Notes: generated from the letters alone by a model not told the origin. Counted from the first letter of the stretch, positions 28,254 to 38,179 are shown. The stretch is DNA of 64,000 bases from CBDBIG01 sp965205845 [NCBI: bacterium] (GCA_965205845.1 CBDBIG010000003.1:124001-188000), one strand, 5' to 3'. Program-made: numbers and translations.

Positions 28254-28811
28254 ATGCCCAAAATATCCATCCAATTTCACGTTTGCCGTTATTTACGGAT
28301 TTGTATGCTGGCGCTTGTTTGCACAATGGTGGTAACGCCATGTATCGCAAGCGAAAACCAACGGGCAAAAAGCCCTTATGCTGGGGCGTATCGAATTGAG
28401 GGTTGGAGGGATTATCAAAAAAAGGAGGTCGAGCATTTTTTCTTCTTGCACCCGAAGGGGATTTTTTTGCTGGCAGCCCAGTTGCGTGGCCGTGAAAATA
28501 CCCGCATTGGCGGCCATTGGCAGGTGGCTGGAAATGAAATTATTTTGCAAGGCGCAGCCCACGTATGGACAAACCAAGGAGAATGGCGCACCCCATTTTG
28601 GCGCCGTTTTCGGATCCAAAAAAGCCCTAACGGTCTGCTGCTAACACCCATGCCTGCAAAAAACCGCTATGGTTTGATGGGATGGCCTAATGCATTTTTA
28701 TATTCGGGCAAAAAACCCCTTGCACTGCCAGGCAAAAGCACCCCCGCCCAGCCTAACGCCCTGTTACAAGAAGCAAAAACCCTGCTATCGGGTCAACAAC
28801 AAGCCCGATAG
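28254..28811 (+). CDS. Secreted protein of unknown function
   Basis: A 185-residue protein with an N-terminal signal peptide (CRYLRICMLALVCTMVVTP, cleavage after CIAS) and a mature beta-rich domain (GAYRIEGWRDYQKKEVEHFF; IGGHWQVAGNEIILQGAAHV) resembling a lipocalin-like or stress-response sandwich. It probably acts in the periplasm. No specific family is recognised. It follows the small basic protein gene by 50 bp and may be co-transcribed. Confidence 0.7.
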   Translation: MPKISIQFHVCRYLRICMLALVCTMVVTPCIASENQRAKSPYAGAYRIEGWRDYQKKEVEHFFFLHPKGIFLLAAQLRGRENTRIGGHWQVAGNEIILQGAAHVWTNQGEWRTPFWRRFRIQKSPNGLLLTPMPAKNRYGLMGWPNAFLYSGKKPLALPGKSTPAQPNALLQEAKTLLSGQQQAR

Positions 28812-29067
28812 CAAACACAAAACGACGCAGACATCAGCACCAATACGAAGTTCTGGATGGCATGAGGGCACTCCTCATAACGCACAAAGCAGGGCACAAG
28901 ACGACCTATCGGTACACCAGCCCACCCCACTCGCAGCAAACAAGCACAGCAAAAACGAACGGGTCCCACAAGGCGCTAAAAACCGATGCCTTTATGCCAG
29001 ATATGCCTCACAGCACAAGACTGCAAAATGTTCAAACCAATACAGGAAATTCGCAAGTGGCAAGGCT

Positions 29068-29676
29068 TTAAGCCGCTTCCCCGACACCTTTGATATCATG
29101 TCGCTCGATAATGCGGTCGATCAAACCGTAATCAAGGGCCTCTGGCGCATCCATAAAGCGATCCCTTTGCGTATCGGCCTCAATGCTTTCGGCGGTTTTT
29201 CCCGTATGTTTGGCAAACATACGGTTTAAAATGGTCTTCACGCGTACCACCTCACGCGCATGAATATCAATATCGGATGCTTGACCCGAAAAACCACCCC
29301 ATGGCTGATGCAACAACACACGGGCATGGGGCAAAGAAGCACGCTTGCCTTTTTTACCTCCAGCCAGCAGTAAAGCGCCAATACTGGTAGCCTGCCCCAG
29401 GCAAATGGTGTGCACTGGGGGGCGAATGTATTGGATGGTATCGTACACGCATAAACCCGAGGTAAGCACGCCGCCAGGGCAGTTGATATACATCGAAATC
29501 TCAGACTTTGCATCTTCTGCCTCCAAAAACAGCAGCTGTGCCACAATTAAATTGGCCATGGCATCGTCAATGGCTGCACCGATAAACACAATCCGGTCCC
29601 GCAATAAACGCGAATATATGTCGAACGCACGCTCCCCGCGATTGGTTTGCTCGACAACCATAGGAATAAGGGTCAT
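29068..29676 (-). CDS. clpP: ATP-dependent Clp protease proteolytic subunit
   Basis: A 202-residue serine protease subunit that forms the barrel used by ClpX/ClpA. From the ATG at 29676 the catalytic triad falls at the usual numbers: Ser98 ([11 protein letters not shown]), His123 (LLHQPWGG) and Asp172 (DRFMDAPEA). An upstream extension to 29718 would add 14 unrelated residues. It lies downstream of tig on the same strand, the standard tig-clpP order; clpX does not follow, since the neighbouring gene is convergent. Confidence 0.97.
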   Translation of the reverse strand: MTLIPMVVEQTNRGERAFDIYSRLLRDRIVFIGAAIDDAMANLIVAQLLFLEAEDAKSEISMYINCPGGVLTSGLCVYDTIQYIRPPVHTICLGQATSIGALLLAGGKKGKRASLPHARVLLHQPWGGFSGQASDIDIHAREVVRVKTILNRMFAKHTGKTAESIEADTQRDRFMDAPEALDYGLIDRIIERHDIKGVGEAA

Positions 29677-29792
29677 GGTAAAAACACTTTCTGCGATACA
29701 TTTTTGATGTGTGGGCATGCCTCTAACGGCAAAAACACGCCATATCCGTTACCGTTTGCCTATAATCACAGGCGGCACTTGCCAGCATTCAA

Positions 29793-29828
29793 AACCCCCA
29801 AGGCGAAAAATGTGCTCCATGCTTGGGG
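29793..29828 (-). terminator. Hairpin after tig
   Basis: CCCCAAG and CTTGGGG flank a 19-22 base loop just beyond the tig stop codon and are followed by GTTTTG on the minus strand. The loop is long and the T-run short, so it may only partly end transcription before clpP. Confidence 0.35.
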
Positions 29829-29842
29829 TTGCATTGCACACC

Positions 29843-31204
29843 TTATTTTGTTTTTGCGCCCGTTTTTTTGCTGGCACTTGGCCGTTTGGCAGCGACCGAT
29901 TCTACGGCAGCCGCCTGGGGGGCTTCTTCACCAAGGACTTCTTTGCACAAGGTATCCAAAATACGCTCATGCAACAAGCGTTCACGAACTTGCCTTAACA
30001 AGCGCTCGCCCAGTTCACTGTGAATGAGCTTTTGTGGATCTTGGCGCATCATTTGGGCTTGAAGCATAAAACGTTCACGTATATCGTTGGCATCAGGTTC
30101 GAAACCACGCGCTCTGGCTACAGCCTCAATCACATAAGATAAGCGCAACGCATTCTCAATCCGTTTCCTTTCTTCGCTTTGGGCCGTTTCCCATTTTTCC
30201 TTATCTTCCATTACCTTAGGGGTGTTTTTTTGCACCTGTCTCTCGTGACTTTGCAGTGCCTCTTTCACCAAAATTTCGGGTACAGGAAAAACGTATTTCT
30301 GAGAGATTTGTTCCGCCATTTCGGATTGCTGGGCAGCTCGGGCGGCATGTTCTGCTTCACGCGCAATTTCCGCCTTAATATGCCCACGGAAAGCGGGCAT
30401 ATCCTCAAAAGGGCCAAAGCGCGAGAAAAACGCCTTGTCTAGTGCTGCGGGAAGGAGTTGGGAAACCTGCCCTACCACCACGCTAAACGCCACCTCTTTA
30501 CCCGCAAGGTGGGCTGCTTGGTAGTCTTGTGGAAATTGCAAAGGAAAGGTTTTGCTTTCTCCTTTTTCCATCCCCAGCATGGCCGTTTCAAATTCTTTTA
30601 AAAAGCGCTCCTGGCCCAGCTCAAGCTGCTGATTTTGTCCACTGCCCCCTTCAAACAACGCACCGTCGAGGCGTCCGCTAAAATCAAACTGGACCACATC
30701 TCCCTTGACGGCCTTGCCGGTTTTCTCCTGAGGGGTGGCATGCGATTTTTGTAAGGCTTCAATGCGTTCTTGTATTTGGTCATCGTTAACGGCAATTTTA
30801 GCGGGCTTGATGCTAAATTCTGAAATATCCAACAAAGCAAACTCCGGAACAACCTCAAACTCCGCCTCCACCACCAACGGGCGCTCTTTATCCAACTTTA
30901 CTTCATGCAAATGAGGTCTTGTGGCGGGTGTTAAAGACAGCTGCTCTAAAGCACGCTGCATATGGGTGGGTGCCAAATTTTGTAACAGATCCGCTTGCAA
31001 CATTTCTTGGTAGCGTTTTTCCAAAATTCCCTTAGGAACTTTTCCAGGCCTAAACCCGGGAAGTTTCAAACTTTTTTGCGCTTTTTGGACCACGCTTCGG
31101 TAAGCATGTTGTACTTCCTGTACGGGAATTTCGATTTTGAGTTTACGCCCAAGGACCGTGGTTTCCTCCACAGAAACCTGCAAGGGAACGTCCCTTTCTA
31201 CCAT
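29843..31204 (-). CDS. tig: Trigger factor, ribosome-associated chaperone
   Basis: A 453-residue protein that binds the ribosome exit tunnel and helps nascent chains fold. The ribosome-docking signature is GFRPGKVP near residue 50. The FKBP-type prolyl isomerase domain runs from about 155 to 240 (GDVVQFDFSGRLDGALFEGG, TFPLQFPQDY), and the C-terminal helical chaperone arms follow. The tail has an unusual Ala/Lys-rich extension (KRPSASKKTGAKTK). It begins 84 bp downstream of tRNA-Leu on the same strand and is followed by clpP. Confidence 0.97.
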   Translation of the reverse strand: MVERDVPLQVSVEETTVLGRKLKIEIPVQEVQHAYRSVVQKAQKSLKLPGFRPGKVPKGILEKRYQEMLQADLLQNLAPTHMQRALEQLSLTPATRPHLHEVKLDKERPLVVEAEFEVVPEFALLDISEFSIKPAKIAVNDDQIQERIEALQKSHATPQEKTGKAVKGDVVQFDFSGRLDGALFEGGSGQNQQLELGQERFLKEFETAMLGMEKGESKTFPLQFPQDYQAAHLAGKEVAFSVVVGQVSQLLPAALDKAFFSRFGPFEDMPAFRGHIKAEIAREAEHAARAAQQSEMAEQISQKYVFPVPEILVKEALQSHERQVQKNTPKVMEDKEKWETAQSEERKRIENALRLSYVIEAVARARGFEPDANDIRERFMLQAQMMRQDPQKLIHSELGERLLRQVRERLLHERILDTLCKEVLGEEAPQAAAVESVAAKRPSASKKTGAKTK

Positions 31205-31287
31205 ATTCTCATTGCCCTTTGCTGTTTATTCTTTGGTGACATACTTTGCTTAAGGGGGGGGCTCACCACGCACGCGGCTGATAAAAA

Positions 31288-31371
31288 TGCGAAGGGGGGG
31301 AGTTGAACCCCCACGCCCGTGAAGGCGCTGGATCCTAAATCCAGTGCGTCTGCCAGTTCCGCCACCCTCGC
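31288..31371 (-). tRNA. tRNA-Leu (UAG)
   Basis: An 84-base tRNA on the minus strand. The acceptor stem GCGAGGG pairs with CCTTCGC and the discriminator is A. The anticodon arm CTGGA-TTTAGGA-TCCAG gives anticodon UAG, there is a long variable arm typical of leucine tRNAs, and the T arm contains GTTCAA. The 3' CCA is not encoded. Confidence 0.95.
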
Positions 31372-31399
31372 CTTAAAATGGACGTAAATTAGGGATAAA

Positions 31400-33145
31400 T
31401 CATGCGTGAGCCACCAACCAATTGCGCAAATAGACGCAGATAGGGGCTGGTAGTTTTTTAAATAGAAGATACACCGCCCTCGGGTCCCTTTTAAGCATTT
31501 TAACCACAACAAAAAGACAAACTACTCTGAAAGACATCCGCCCATTTACCTTGCGATTCGGTGCAATCACACCAAACCTAATTCTTGTCGTGTGAGGGGT
31601 TTGGGTTTGTTGGATCAATCCCATTGTTAACTGGCTAAGTAAGTGATCCCTTTGGGAGTTGATAAGAATGGTTTTTGTGGCTCTCTTCGGGGATAACCAC
31701 TTCACATAATTCAATGTTGTTATCCGAAAAATATAGGCAAGGAGAGACTTGCCATGGGCCAATAAAAGGAGGTCCGCCTCCGAACGTGGACGGCTTTCAA
31801 AATGCAACGACCCGCCCATTCCATCCGTGGATTTTTTTTTGTGGCCATAGATCTTGTCTAAGCCATAGTCAATGAATAAAAGAACATCCCCCAACGTATC
31901 CATTATCTGCGATATCTTTGCGCACTGACGGCGTATGGTTCGAACCATCGTTTGCTTCGAGAACTCCATCTCGACGATATGCAGTGTACCGCCATGCTGT
32001 GTTTTAACAGCCCGGAGCTTTTCTTGCATCACCCAATTTCCACCGTGATACACAAAGTCTTTTTTGAGGTCTTCTTGGGTTAATGCATTCAATAGGTATG
32101 GAAACACATGCTCAGTATCATATTGATGGGCGATCGCTTCCCATTCCTTCAAGTCAACCTTGTCGTTTATGCAAAAAGTCTCCTGTTCTGCCTCACCTTT
32201 ACGTGTGAGTTGTAACATTGTCTCTTGCAATACCTGTGCATCTGTATTTTTTGTTAAACACACTTCTTGAAAAGAGCGTTCTGGCAGACCCCAGGTATCA
32301 CATTGTTTCCGGAGATAAGGCGTGGAAACCTCCTCATAGAAAGTGACGAGGTCATTTCCCACGCGTTTTGTTTGGTGCATGCTTCCCGCACTGAAAGTGT
32401 GGTTACAGTGATAGCCCTCATAAAAGCGCATCAAATCTTTTGCGGGGATATCTTGGTGATAGAGCCCTAAGCGCTTAAACAGATTGCTATCGACGTGCCA
32501 ACCACGAATCATCTCCTCATGAAAGCCATGAATGGCTTCTAAATCCTCTTTTAAGCAAAGCTGAAAGTCACCTGGGGCATCAAAACCCACATCATCAGCA
32601 ACTGTCACCACCTCCCCCAAATTAAGCCTACTCCCCCATTCGCCAAATTTTGCAATAAGCTCTTTGGGTTGTTTGCGGTCCACGTTTTCCCACAGTCTTT
32701 CGGGCATCTCAAACCTTGGCAGGCCATAAAAGCCACCCTCTAAATTTTTAACCACTTGGGAAAGGCTCTGCCGCTTGAGAGGAACAAAAACCATGTCCAA
32801 ATTGGTGGAGAGGACCCAGCGGTTTTTGGGGTTCATACGCCGCAGCGCGATATTGCGCGAAATGGGCTCTAAAACCTGCAAATGGGTCCTGTGCGCAAAG
32901 TACCCTTGATGAACATCGGGCGGCACACGAATAACGCGCAGGAGACGCTTGGCTTTGTCCGTGAGTGTATCTGCAATCGCTTCTGGAAAAGTGGGGTACA
33001 TTTGGGGGCTGTTGTAGTCCACAAAAATTAGCTCATCGTTGGGATGATCTAACACCTCCGCCATACAATTGATGCTAATCGCGCAACGCTTGTGCAAGTT
33101 ATACCCATAGCCATCATTCCTGCCATATACAATTGCTGATATCAT
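31400..33145 (-). CDS. Putative glycosyltransferase, large
   Basis: About 581 residues, starting MISAIVYGRNDGYGYNLHKR, which resembles the first strand and loop of GT-A fold transferases. AEVLDHPNDELIFVDYNSP follows and STNLDMVFVP supplies a DxD-like metal motif near residue 115. The C-terminal 250 residues have no recognisable domain. The upstream TTG at 33172 is less likely than the ATG. It follows the GDP-mannose 3,5-epimerase-like gene by 36 bp, which suggests that it transfers the sugar made by that enzyme, or a derivative, onto a surface glycan. The acceptor is unknown. Confidence 0.75.
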   Translation of the reverse strand: MISAIVYGRNDGYGYNLHKRCAISINCMAEVLDHPNDELIFVDYNSPQMYPTFPEAIADTLTDKAKRLLRVIRVPPDVHQGYFAHRTHLQVLEPISRNIALRRMNPKNRWVLSTNLDMVFVPLKRQSLSQVVKNLEGGFYGLPRFEMPERLWENVDRKQPKELIAKFGEWGSRLNLGEVVTVADDVGFDAPGDFQLCLKEDLEAIHGFHEEMIRGWHVDSNLFKRLGLYHQDIPAKDLMRFYEGYHCNHTFSAGSMHQTKRVGNDLVTFYEEVSTPYLRKQCDTWGLPERSFQEVCLTKNTDAQVLQETMLQLTRKGEAEQETFCINDKVDLKEWEAIAHQYDTEHVFPYLLNALTQEDLKKDFVYHGGNWVMQEKLRAVKTQHGGTLHIVEMEFSKQTMVRTIRRQCAKISQIMDTLGDVLLFIDYGLDKIYGHKKKSTDGMGGSLHFESRPRSEADLLLLAHGKSLLAYIFRITTLNYVKWLSPKRATKTILINSQRDHLLSQLTMGLIQQTQTPHTTRIRFGVIAPNRKVNGRMSFRVVCLFVVVKMLKRDPRAVYLLFKKLPAPICVYLRNWLVAHA

Positions 33146-33181
33146 CAAATGATTCTCTAAAAAAGGATACAAATTCTGTGG

Positions 33182-34204
33182 CTATTGCGCTGTTGCCAGC
33201 CCTATACTGGCCGCAGAGATTGGCGCCGCGGGTGCTGGTTGTTGAGGCTTGGCTTGGCGAGCAATCCAAGCGTAGGTGATTCTTAGCCCCTCCACTAAAG
33301 CACGGGAGGGTGCCCAGTCGAGTTCTTGTTGAATCAAGCGATTATCCGAGTTGCGCCCGCGCACTCCAGTAGGGCCTGGGATGTGGCGAAGGCTGACGCT
33401 TTTATTGGCCACCCCCATTACCATTTTAGCCAAAGCGTCAATGGTTAGCATTTCTTCTGACCCAATATTGACGGGTCCCGCAAAATTTGGCGAGCGCATT
33501 AAGCGTAAACTTCCCTCGATGCATTCGTCTACGTACAAAAACGAGCGCGTCTGCCGCCCATCACCCCAGATATCAATGCTCCCCCCGTCTTCACTCAAGG
33601 CAATTTTTCGACACAAGGCTGCCGGGGCTTTTTCACGTCCACCGTCCCAGGTACCTTCTGGACCAAATATATTGTGGTAGCGCGCCACGCTACAGTTCAT
33701 GCCATAACACCGATTGTAGGCAAGGTATAGACGCTCACTAAATAACTTCTCCCAGCCATACTCACTGTCTGGTGCGGCCGGGTAGGCCGAATTTTCGCGG
33801 CACAAAGGATTATTGGGATCTTCTTGGTTATGGGCGGGATACATGCAGGCAGAAGAAGAATAAAACACATTCTTGATGGAGCGCTTATAGCAAGCATCGA
33901 GCATGTTTAAGTTAATGCTTGCAGAGTTGTGCATAATATCTGCGTCGTTCTCGCCCACAAAAATAAACCCCGCCCCTCCCATATCTGCCGCCAGTTGGTA
34001 TACCTCGTCAAATTTGCGGTCCACCACCTGCCGACAAGTGGTCTGATCACGCAAATCCCCCACCACAAAATCATCCGCCTCGCTTTCAACATACTCATGC
34101 ATTTTCAAGTCAACGCCTCGTACCCAAAAACCCTCGCGCTTCAAACGCTTAACCAAATGTCCACCAATAAACCCCCCTGCACCACATACCAACGCTGTCT
34201 TCAT
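33182..34204 (-). CDS. GDP-mannose 3,5-epimerase-like SDR enzyme
   Basis: A 340-residue NAD-dependent epimerase/dehydratase. GAGGFIGGHLVKRL is the NAD-binding motif, YGWEKLFSERLY holds the catalytic Tyr-x-x-x-Lys, and ADMGGAGFI, RYHNIFGPEGTWDGGREKAP, GDGRQTRSFLYVDEC and GPTGVRGRNSDN match the block pattern of plant-type GDP-mannose 3,5-epimerase, which makes GDP-L-galactose/L-gulose. The C-terminal tail is Pro/Ala-rich. It is probably the first gene of a two-gene operon with the glycosyltransferase. A triple 54-bp repeat with an inverted motif lies 100-265 bp upstream of its start. Confidence 0.9.
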   Translation of the reverse strand: MKTALVCGAGGFIGGHLVKRLKREGFWVRGVDLKMHEYVESEADDFVVGDLRDQTTCRQVVDRKFDEVYQLAADMGGAGFIFVGENDADIMHNSASINLNMLDACYKRSIKNVFYSSSACMYPAHNQEDPNNPLCRENSAYPAAPDSEYGWEKLFSERLYLAYNRCYGMNCSVARYHNIFGPEGTWDGGREKAPAALCRKIALSEDGGSIDIWGDGRQTRSFLYVDECIEGSLRLMRSPNFAGPVNIGSEEMLTIDALAKMVMGVANKSVSLRHIPGPTGVRGRNSDNRLIQQELDWAPSRALVEGLRITYAWIARQAKPQQPAPAAPISAASIGLATAQ

Positions 34205-34800
34205 AACACCCTTTTTTTAAATATAACACCCTTTTTTTAAATTTTTTTTAGAATAACCCCCACCTGCCCTAATATGTTTGCTACCAACGTTTGGTAACAT
34301 CAACCCATGGGACCTCCCAAGTCAGAGGATTGTGCCTCACAATTTTGGCAGACACAACCCATGGGACCTCCCAAGTCAGAGGATTGTGCCTCACAATTTT
34401 GGCAGACACAACCCATAGGACCTCCCAAGTCAGAGGATTGTGCCTCACAATTTTGGCAGACACAACCCACGATAACACACGTTATCTGCAAATGCTTTCT
34501 CAAATTTGTAAGGTTTTGGTGCCCCCACCCCAACGCTTAAGGCCATGCTCTAAAAAGTGCCTTGGCAAACACCTAAACGCGGGCTCTCACAAATACCATG
34601 CACATCGATTCACCCTTTTTGCGACACGTTTACTTGCCCAACCCATCTTTATTCAGACCCCACTCGCTTTCAATTTGCACAGATCGACTTATAAGGAATT
34701 AGGGAAACGGATCTCATGCGAACCACCTATTATCCAAACGGCCACCCCCAACACCCCGCAGAATTGCTTTGGCAGGGATCTTTTTGGATAAGCTAATGGC
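34205..34800. other. Spacer upstream of the epimerase gene
   Basis: It contains the T-rich duplicated octamer-like block at about 34206-34240 (TAACACCCTTTTTTTAA occurring twice), the 54-bp triple repeat and otherwise no supported gene. The broken M81 gene starts at the right end. Confidence 0.5.
34301..34468. repeat. 54-bp tandem repeat, three copies, each with a dyad
   Basis: Three near-identical 54-bp units (34301, 34355, 34409) followed by the first bases of a fourth. Each contains the inverted repeat ATTGTG-CCT-CACAAT. Copies differ at one position (CATGGG or CATAGG). The array is 100-265 bp upstream of the leftward epimerase gene. Confidence 0.9.
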
Positions 34801-36190
34801 TTTAGCCTCCGTTACCACAAAGGAAGACTTTGATGCGATGTTACTGGCTCGAAGGACAGAGCATTTTAACCAAGGCTAAGGGCACCTAAAATCGCTATCT
34901 CTCCCGAGTTATGTTCCTTTGTGCAGGCCATGGATGCAAGCGGTCCATGGTAGCCTTTTGCCTTTGGTGCTTGCGGCCAGTGCGCCTAAAGGGCTCGTGG
35001 CACAGGTGTGCTATCAACAATGGATCGCGGTTTGTAAGCAGCAGTTAGACCAACTAAGGGCCTGTCGATGCGGTTTATTTATGTAACCATGGGGCAATGC
35101 CGCGGAGAGGGTGGTGACTCGAAAGATGCTCTCATTGCAAAGCAAATTCGCCAATGGGTGGGGCCTCATATTCCCATTGTGGTAACCTTTGGCCTACACG
35201 CAGAACCTATCCCCCCAATTGGTCGAGGCGGTTGACGTGGTGATTGGCTACCAAACCAACCCCCATGTGGATATGCGTGAGCGGGGTCGTGAGGCGGCCT
35301 TCGCATTACGGCAAATCCTCGCAAGGGCAAAGCACGCCTCAAATGGCTGCCTTGCGCTTACCTCTTGCTCCTCTTTACAGTTGGTTTGCTCACTGCAGAA
35401 GGTCCCTATGGTGAGACCATTTCCTTTTTGCAAAGGCCCAGGCAAGAAAGGGGGGATGCCGTTTTAACTGCCTCATTCTTTGGGGGGTTTTGTTTTGGCG
35501 GATACCATGGATTGTGGCATGCATGTGGTGGCAGCTGGACGCCATGCCTTGGAACCCGCCAAGCGTTTGGTGCGTGAGGCGGCAGATTTTTGCTGAGATT
35601 GCAGGCAATCCCCGGAGGCGGTGGTAGCAGGGCAAGTGGTCCATTTGTTAAAAGCTTTTGTACAAGCAGGGGTTCAAAACGCCTTGATGGGGGCATTTTT
35701 TGATGTCGATTTGGCCAAGCAAGCCCACGCGGGTGGGGGAGGGCGCGCGCTTTACCGCCATTTTTAATGCTTCTAAACGGTCTACAGGCAAGCCTCGTCC
35801 ATCCCCCGCAAAAGGTGAGCCCTACCACGTAGAGGCAGAAGTACTCCAATTGTATGCTCCCAACAAAAATGGCCCTGTGGTGGATGAACTGGGGCTTTAT
35901 GCAGGAATCGCTTTAAAACTGGGCCTGTGCTGCGCCCTGCGCATTGGGGGGATTACGGTGGCCGTTATCTCTTTGCGCGCACAAGCAGCGGATCCCGTTT
36001 TTTTTCACCTGTTTGGCCTCGATATTGGGGCTGCGCACACCGTTGTTGTAAAGTCGCGAGGAGTGATTTAGATAGGGCAGGCTTTGCCCCTTGGTTTGCC
36101 AGTGAACATGTGGTTGAGGTGGATTCTCCGGGGCTAACCTCGCCCGTATTGGAGCGCTTACCTTTGGATAAGGATTGCCCCGCCCCATTT
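34800..36190 (+). pseudogene. Broken M81-family (MlrC-like) metallopeptidase
   Basis: Successive frames spell a microcystinase C/M81-type protein: FVQAMDA and LLPLVLAASAPKGLVAQVC (about 34925-35005), then the shifted piece equivalent to VYLCNHGAMP, IRQWVGPHIPIVVTFGLHAE, VEAVDVVIGYQTNPHVDMRE, TAEGPYGETISFLQRP, ARFTAIFNASKRSTGKPRPS and finally EHVVEVDSPGLTSPVLERLP. Numerous frameshifts and stops interrupt it, so no functional product is made. M81 genes often adjoin peptide ABC transporters, and here the intact transporter begins 280 bp downstream, which suggests that they once formed one uptake-and-cleavage locus. Confidence 0.8.
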
Positions 36191-36472
36191 TTCCATTGGA
36201 TGGCGATACCCGGTTTGAAATTCCTCAATAACCCAACAACACACTTTTCGTGTCGCTTTTTTTGCCAGGCCATCACAAAAACCTTGACAGGATACAAAAT
36301 ATGAGACATGAGATAGCGTGGGTTGCTTTTAGCTAAGGAGATTGTGCTACCCGCTTACCGGCCTGATCGTCCCATTTTGAAAAGAAACTGTTCCAAGTGT
36401 CGATAGGCATATCCCCAAACATCTCCGTTCCTAATTAAACCTCCATTTTTATCATAAGAAAGCGTTTGTAAA

Positions 36473-38092
36473 ATGATGAACCGTATTACACAAACATACA
36501 CACAAAGGGTTGCCCTGCTTGCCACGCTGGCGGTTGCTTTGTTGATTGTTGCCATGCCTGTGCAAGCCAAAGACCTGCGCATTGCACTGGCGTCGGAGCC
36601 CAGTTCAATGGACCCGCATTACCATAATTTGGCACCAAACAACGCGGTCGCCAGATCCATTTTTACACCTTTGATCTTGACCGATGAGAAGCAACGCCTT
36701 ACGCCTGGCTTGGCGACTTCCTGGCGCCCGGTCAATCAAACCACATGGGAGTTTAAACTGCGCAAAGGGGTGAAGTTTCATGATGGCACGCCTTTTAGCG
36801 CAGATGATGTGGTGTTTACCTTTAAGCGTGCGGCCAATGTACCCAATAGCCCCAGCAGCTTTGGCACTTACTTAAAGGGCAAAAAAGTCGTTAAAGTCAA
36901 CCAGTACACGGTGCGCATTGTTACCGCAAAGCCTTATCCCTTAATGCCCAATGATATGTCAACTTTTGTTGTTATTTCTTCGAAAATTGGCAAAAATGCC
37001 AGCACAGAAGACTACAATACGGGCAAGACAACCATTGGGACGGGTCCGTTTAAGTTTGTAAAATGGGTCCCTGGGGATAGCATTGTTTTAAAGCGCAACA
37101 AAAATTACTGGGGCAAAAAGCCCGAGTGGACAAACGTTACCTTAAAAGCCATTAAATCGGGACCAACCCGCGTGGCGTCGTTGCTGGCCGGGGATGTGGA
37201 CATGATTGAGGGCGTACCCACCACGGATATTGAGCGGTTAAAGCGTAATAAAAAACTAGACCTCTCTCAGGGTATCTCCAATCGGGTAATTTACCTCCAT
37301 TTAGACCATGACCGTCGGGCCTCCCCCTATGTAAAAAGTGCCAGTGGCGGTTCGATTGATAACCCATTGCGTAAACTCAAAGTGCGCCAAGCTATTTCCA
37401 TGGCGATTAACCGCGATGCCATTGTGAAGCGTGTGATGGAAGGTGTGGCCATTAAAGCGGGTCAATTGCTGCCCGAAGGTTTTTTTGGGGTTAGTAAAAA
37501 ACTCAAACCCGTTCGATATGACCTCAAGCGTGCCAAGCAGTTGTTAAAGGAAGCGGGCTACCCTAAGGGCTTTCAACTCACCATTCATGGACCCAATGAT
37601 CGCTACATTAATGATGCCAAAATTGCCGAAGCCGTGGCACAGATGCTGACCCGTGCGGGTATTAAAACCTCGGTGGAAACCATGACGCGTTCCGTTTTCT
37701 TTTCGAATGCTTCGCGTGGTGGACCCAATAAAACCCCTAAATTCTCCTTTATTTTGGTGGGTTGGGGTGCTGGTTCTGGCGAGGCATCTTCGCCATTAAA
37801 ATCCTTGTTGCACACTTATGATAAAAGCCGTGGTTTTGGTGCTTCCAATCGTGGGCGTTACTCCAACCCCAAGCTCGATGAATTGCTTGAAAAAGCCTTG
37901 GCCACCGTGAATGACAAAAAACGCGCTGCGTTGCTTGCACAGGCCACTGAAGTGGGCATTAAGGATGTAGGCATTATTCCCTTGCACTACCAAGTGAATA
38001 CTTGGGCGGCACGCAAAGGCATCCGCTATAAGGCACGTACTGATGAAGGCACTTTGCCCGATTCGGCTTACTCCGTAAACGCGGGATACTAG
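36473..38092 (+). CDS. dppA: Peptide ABC transporter, substrate-binding protein
   Basis: A 539-residue periplasmic binding protein of the SBP_bac_5 (dipeptide/oligopeptide/nickel) family. The signal peptide ends MPVQAKD; the mature chain begins LRIALASEPSSMDPHYHN, with TWEFKLRKGVKFHDGTPFSA and LLKEAGYPKGFQLTIHG as family blocks. It captures peptides for the permeases encoded downstream. A strong hairpin follows the gene, which commonly makes the binding protein more abundant than the membrane parts. Confidence 0.95.
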   Translation: MMNRITQTYTQRVALLATLAVALLIVAMPVQAKDLRIALASEPSSMDPHYHNLAPNNAVARSIFTPLILTDEKQRLTPGLATSWRPVNQTTWEFKLRKGVKFHDGTPFSADDVVFTFKRAANVPNSPSSFGTYLKGKKVVKVNQYTVRIVTAKPYPLMPNDMSTFVVISSKIGKNASTEDYNTGKTTIGTGPFKFVKWVPGDSIVLKRNKNYWGKKPEWTNVTLKAIKSGPTRVASLLAGDVDMIEGVPTTDIERLKRNKKLDLSQGISNRVIYLHLDHDRRASPYVKSASGGSIDNPLRKLKVRQAISMAINRDAIVKRVMEGVAIKAGQLLPEGFFGVSKKLKPVRYDLKRAKQLLKEAGYPKGFQLTIHGPNDRYINDAKIAEAVAQMLTRAGIKTSVETMTRSVFFSNASRGGPNKTPKFSFILVGWGAGSGEASSPLKSLLHTYDKSRGFGASNRGRYSNPKLDELLEKALATVNDKKRAALLAQATEVGIKDVGIIPLHYQVNTWAARKGIRYKARTDEGTLPDSAYSVNAGY

Positions 38093-38113
38093 CCATAGCC
38101 CGGGGGGGGGTAT

Positions 38114-38149
38114 AAAAGGCGGTTTTAATGTGGATTAAAGTCGCCTTTT
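38114..38149 (+). terminator. Hairpin after dppA
   Basis: AAAAGGCG and CGCCTTTT pair around an inner stem TTTAAT/ATTAAA, beginning 22 bp after the dppA stop. With the T-rich arm this could act as a partial terminator or mRNA stabiliser between dppA and the permease genes. Confidence 0.5.
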
Positions 38150-38179
38150 GCCTCCCTCCCGCACGTGCTGGCAAAGCAA

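Noticed and set aside
28690-29229. Plus-strand frame overlapping clpP and the secreted protein gene
   Set aside because: It overlaps two real genes and its composition is not protein-like.
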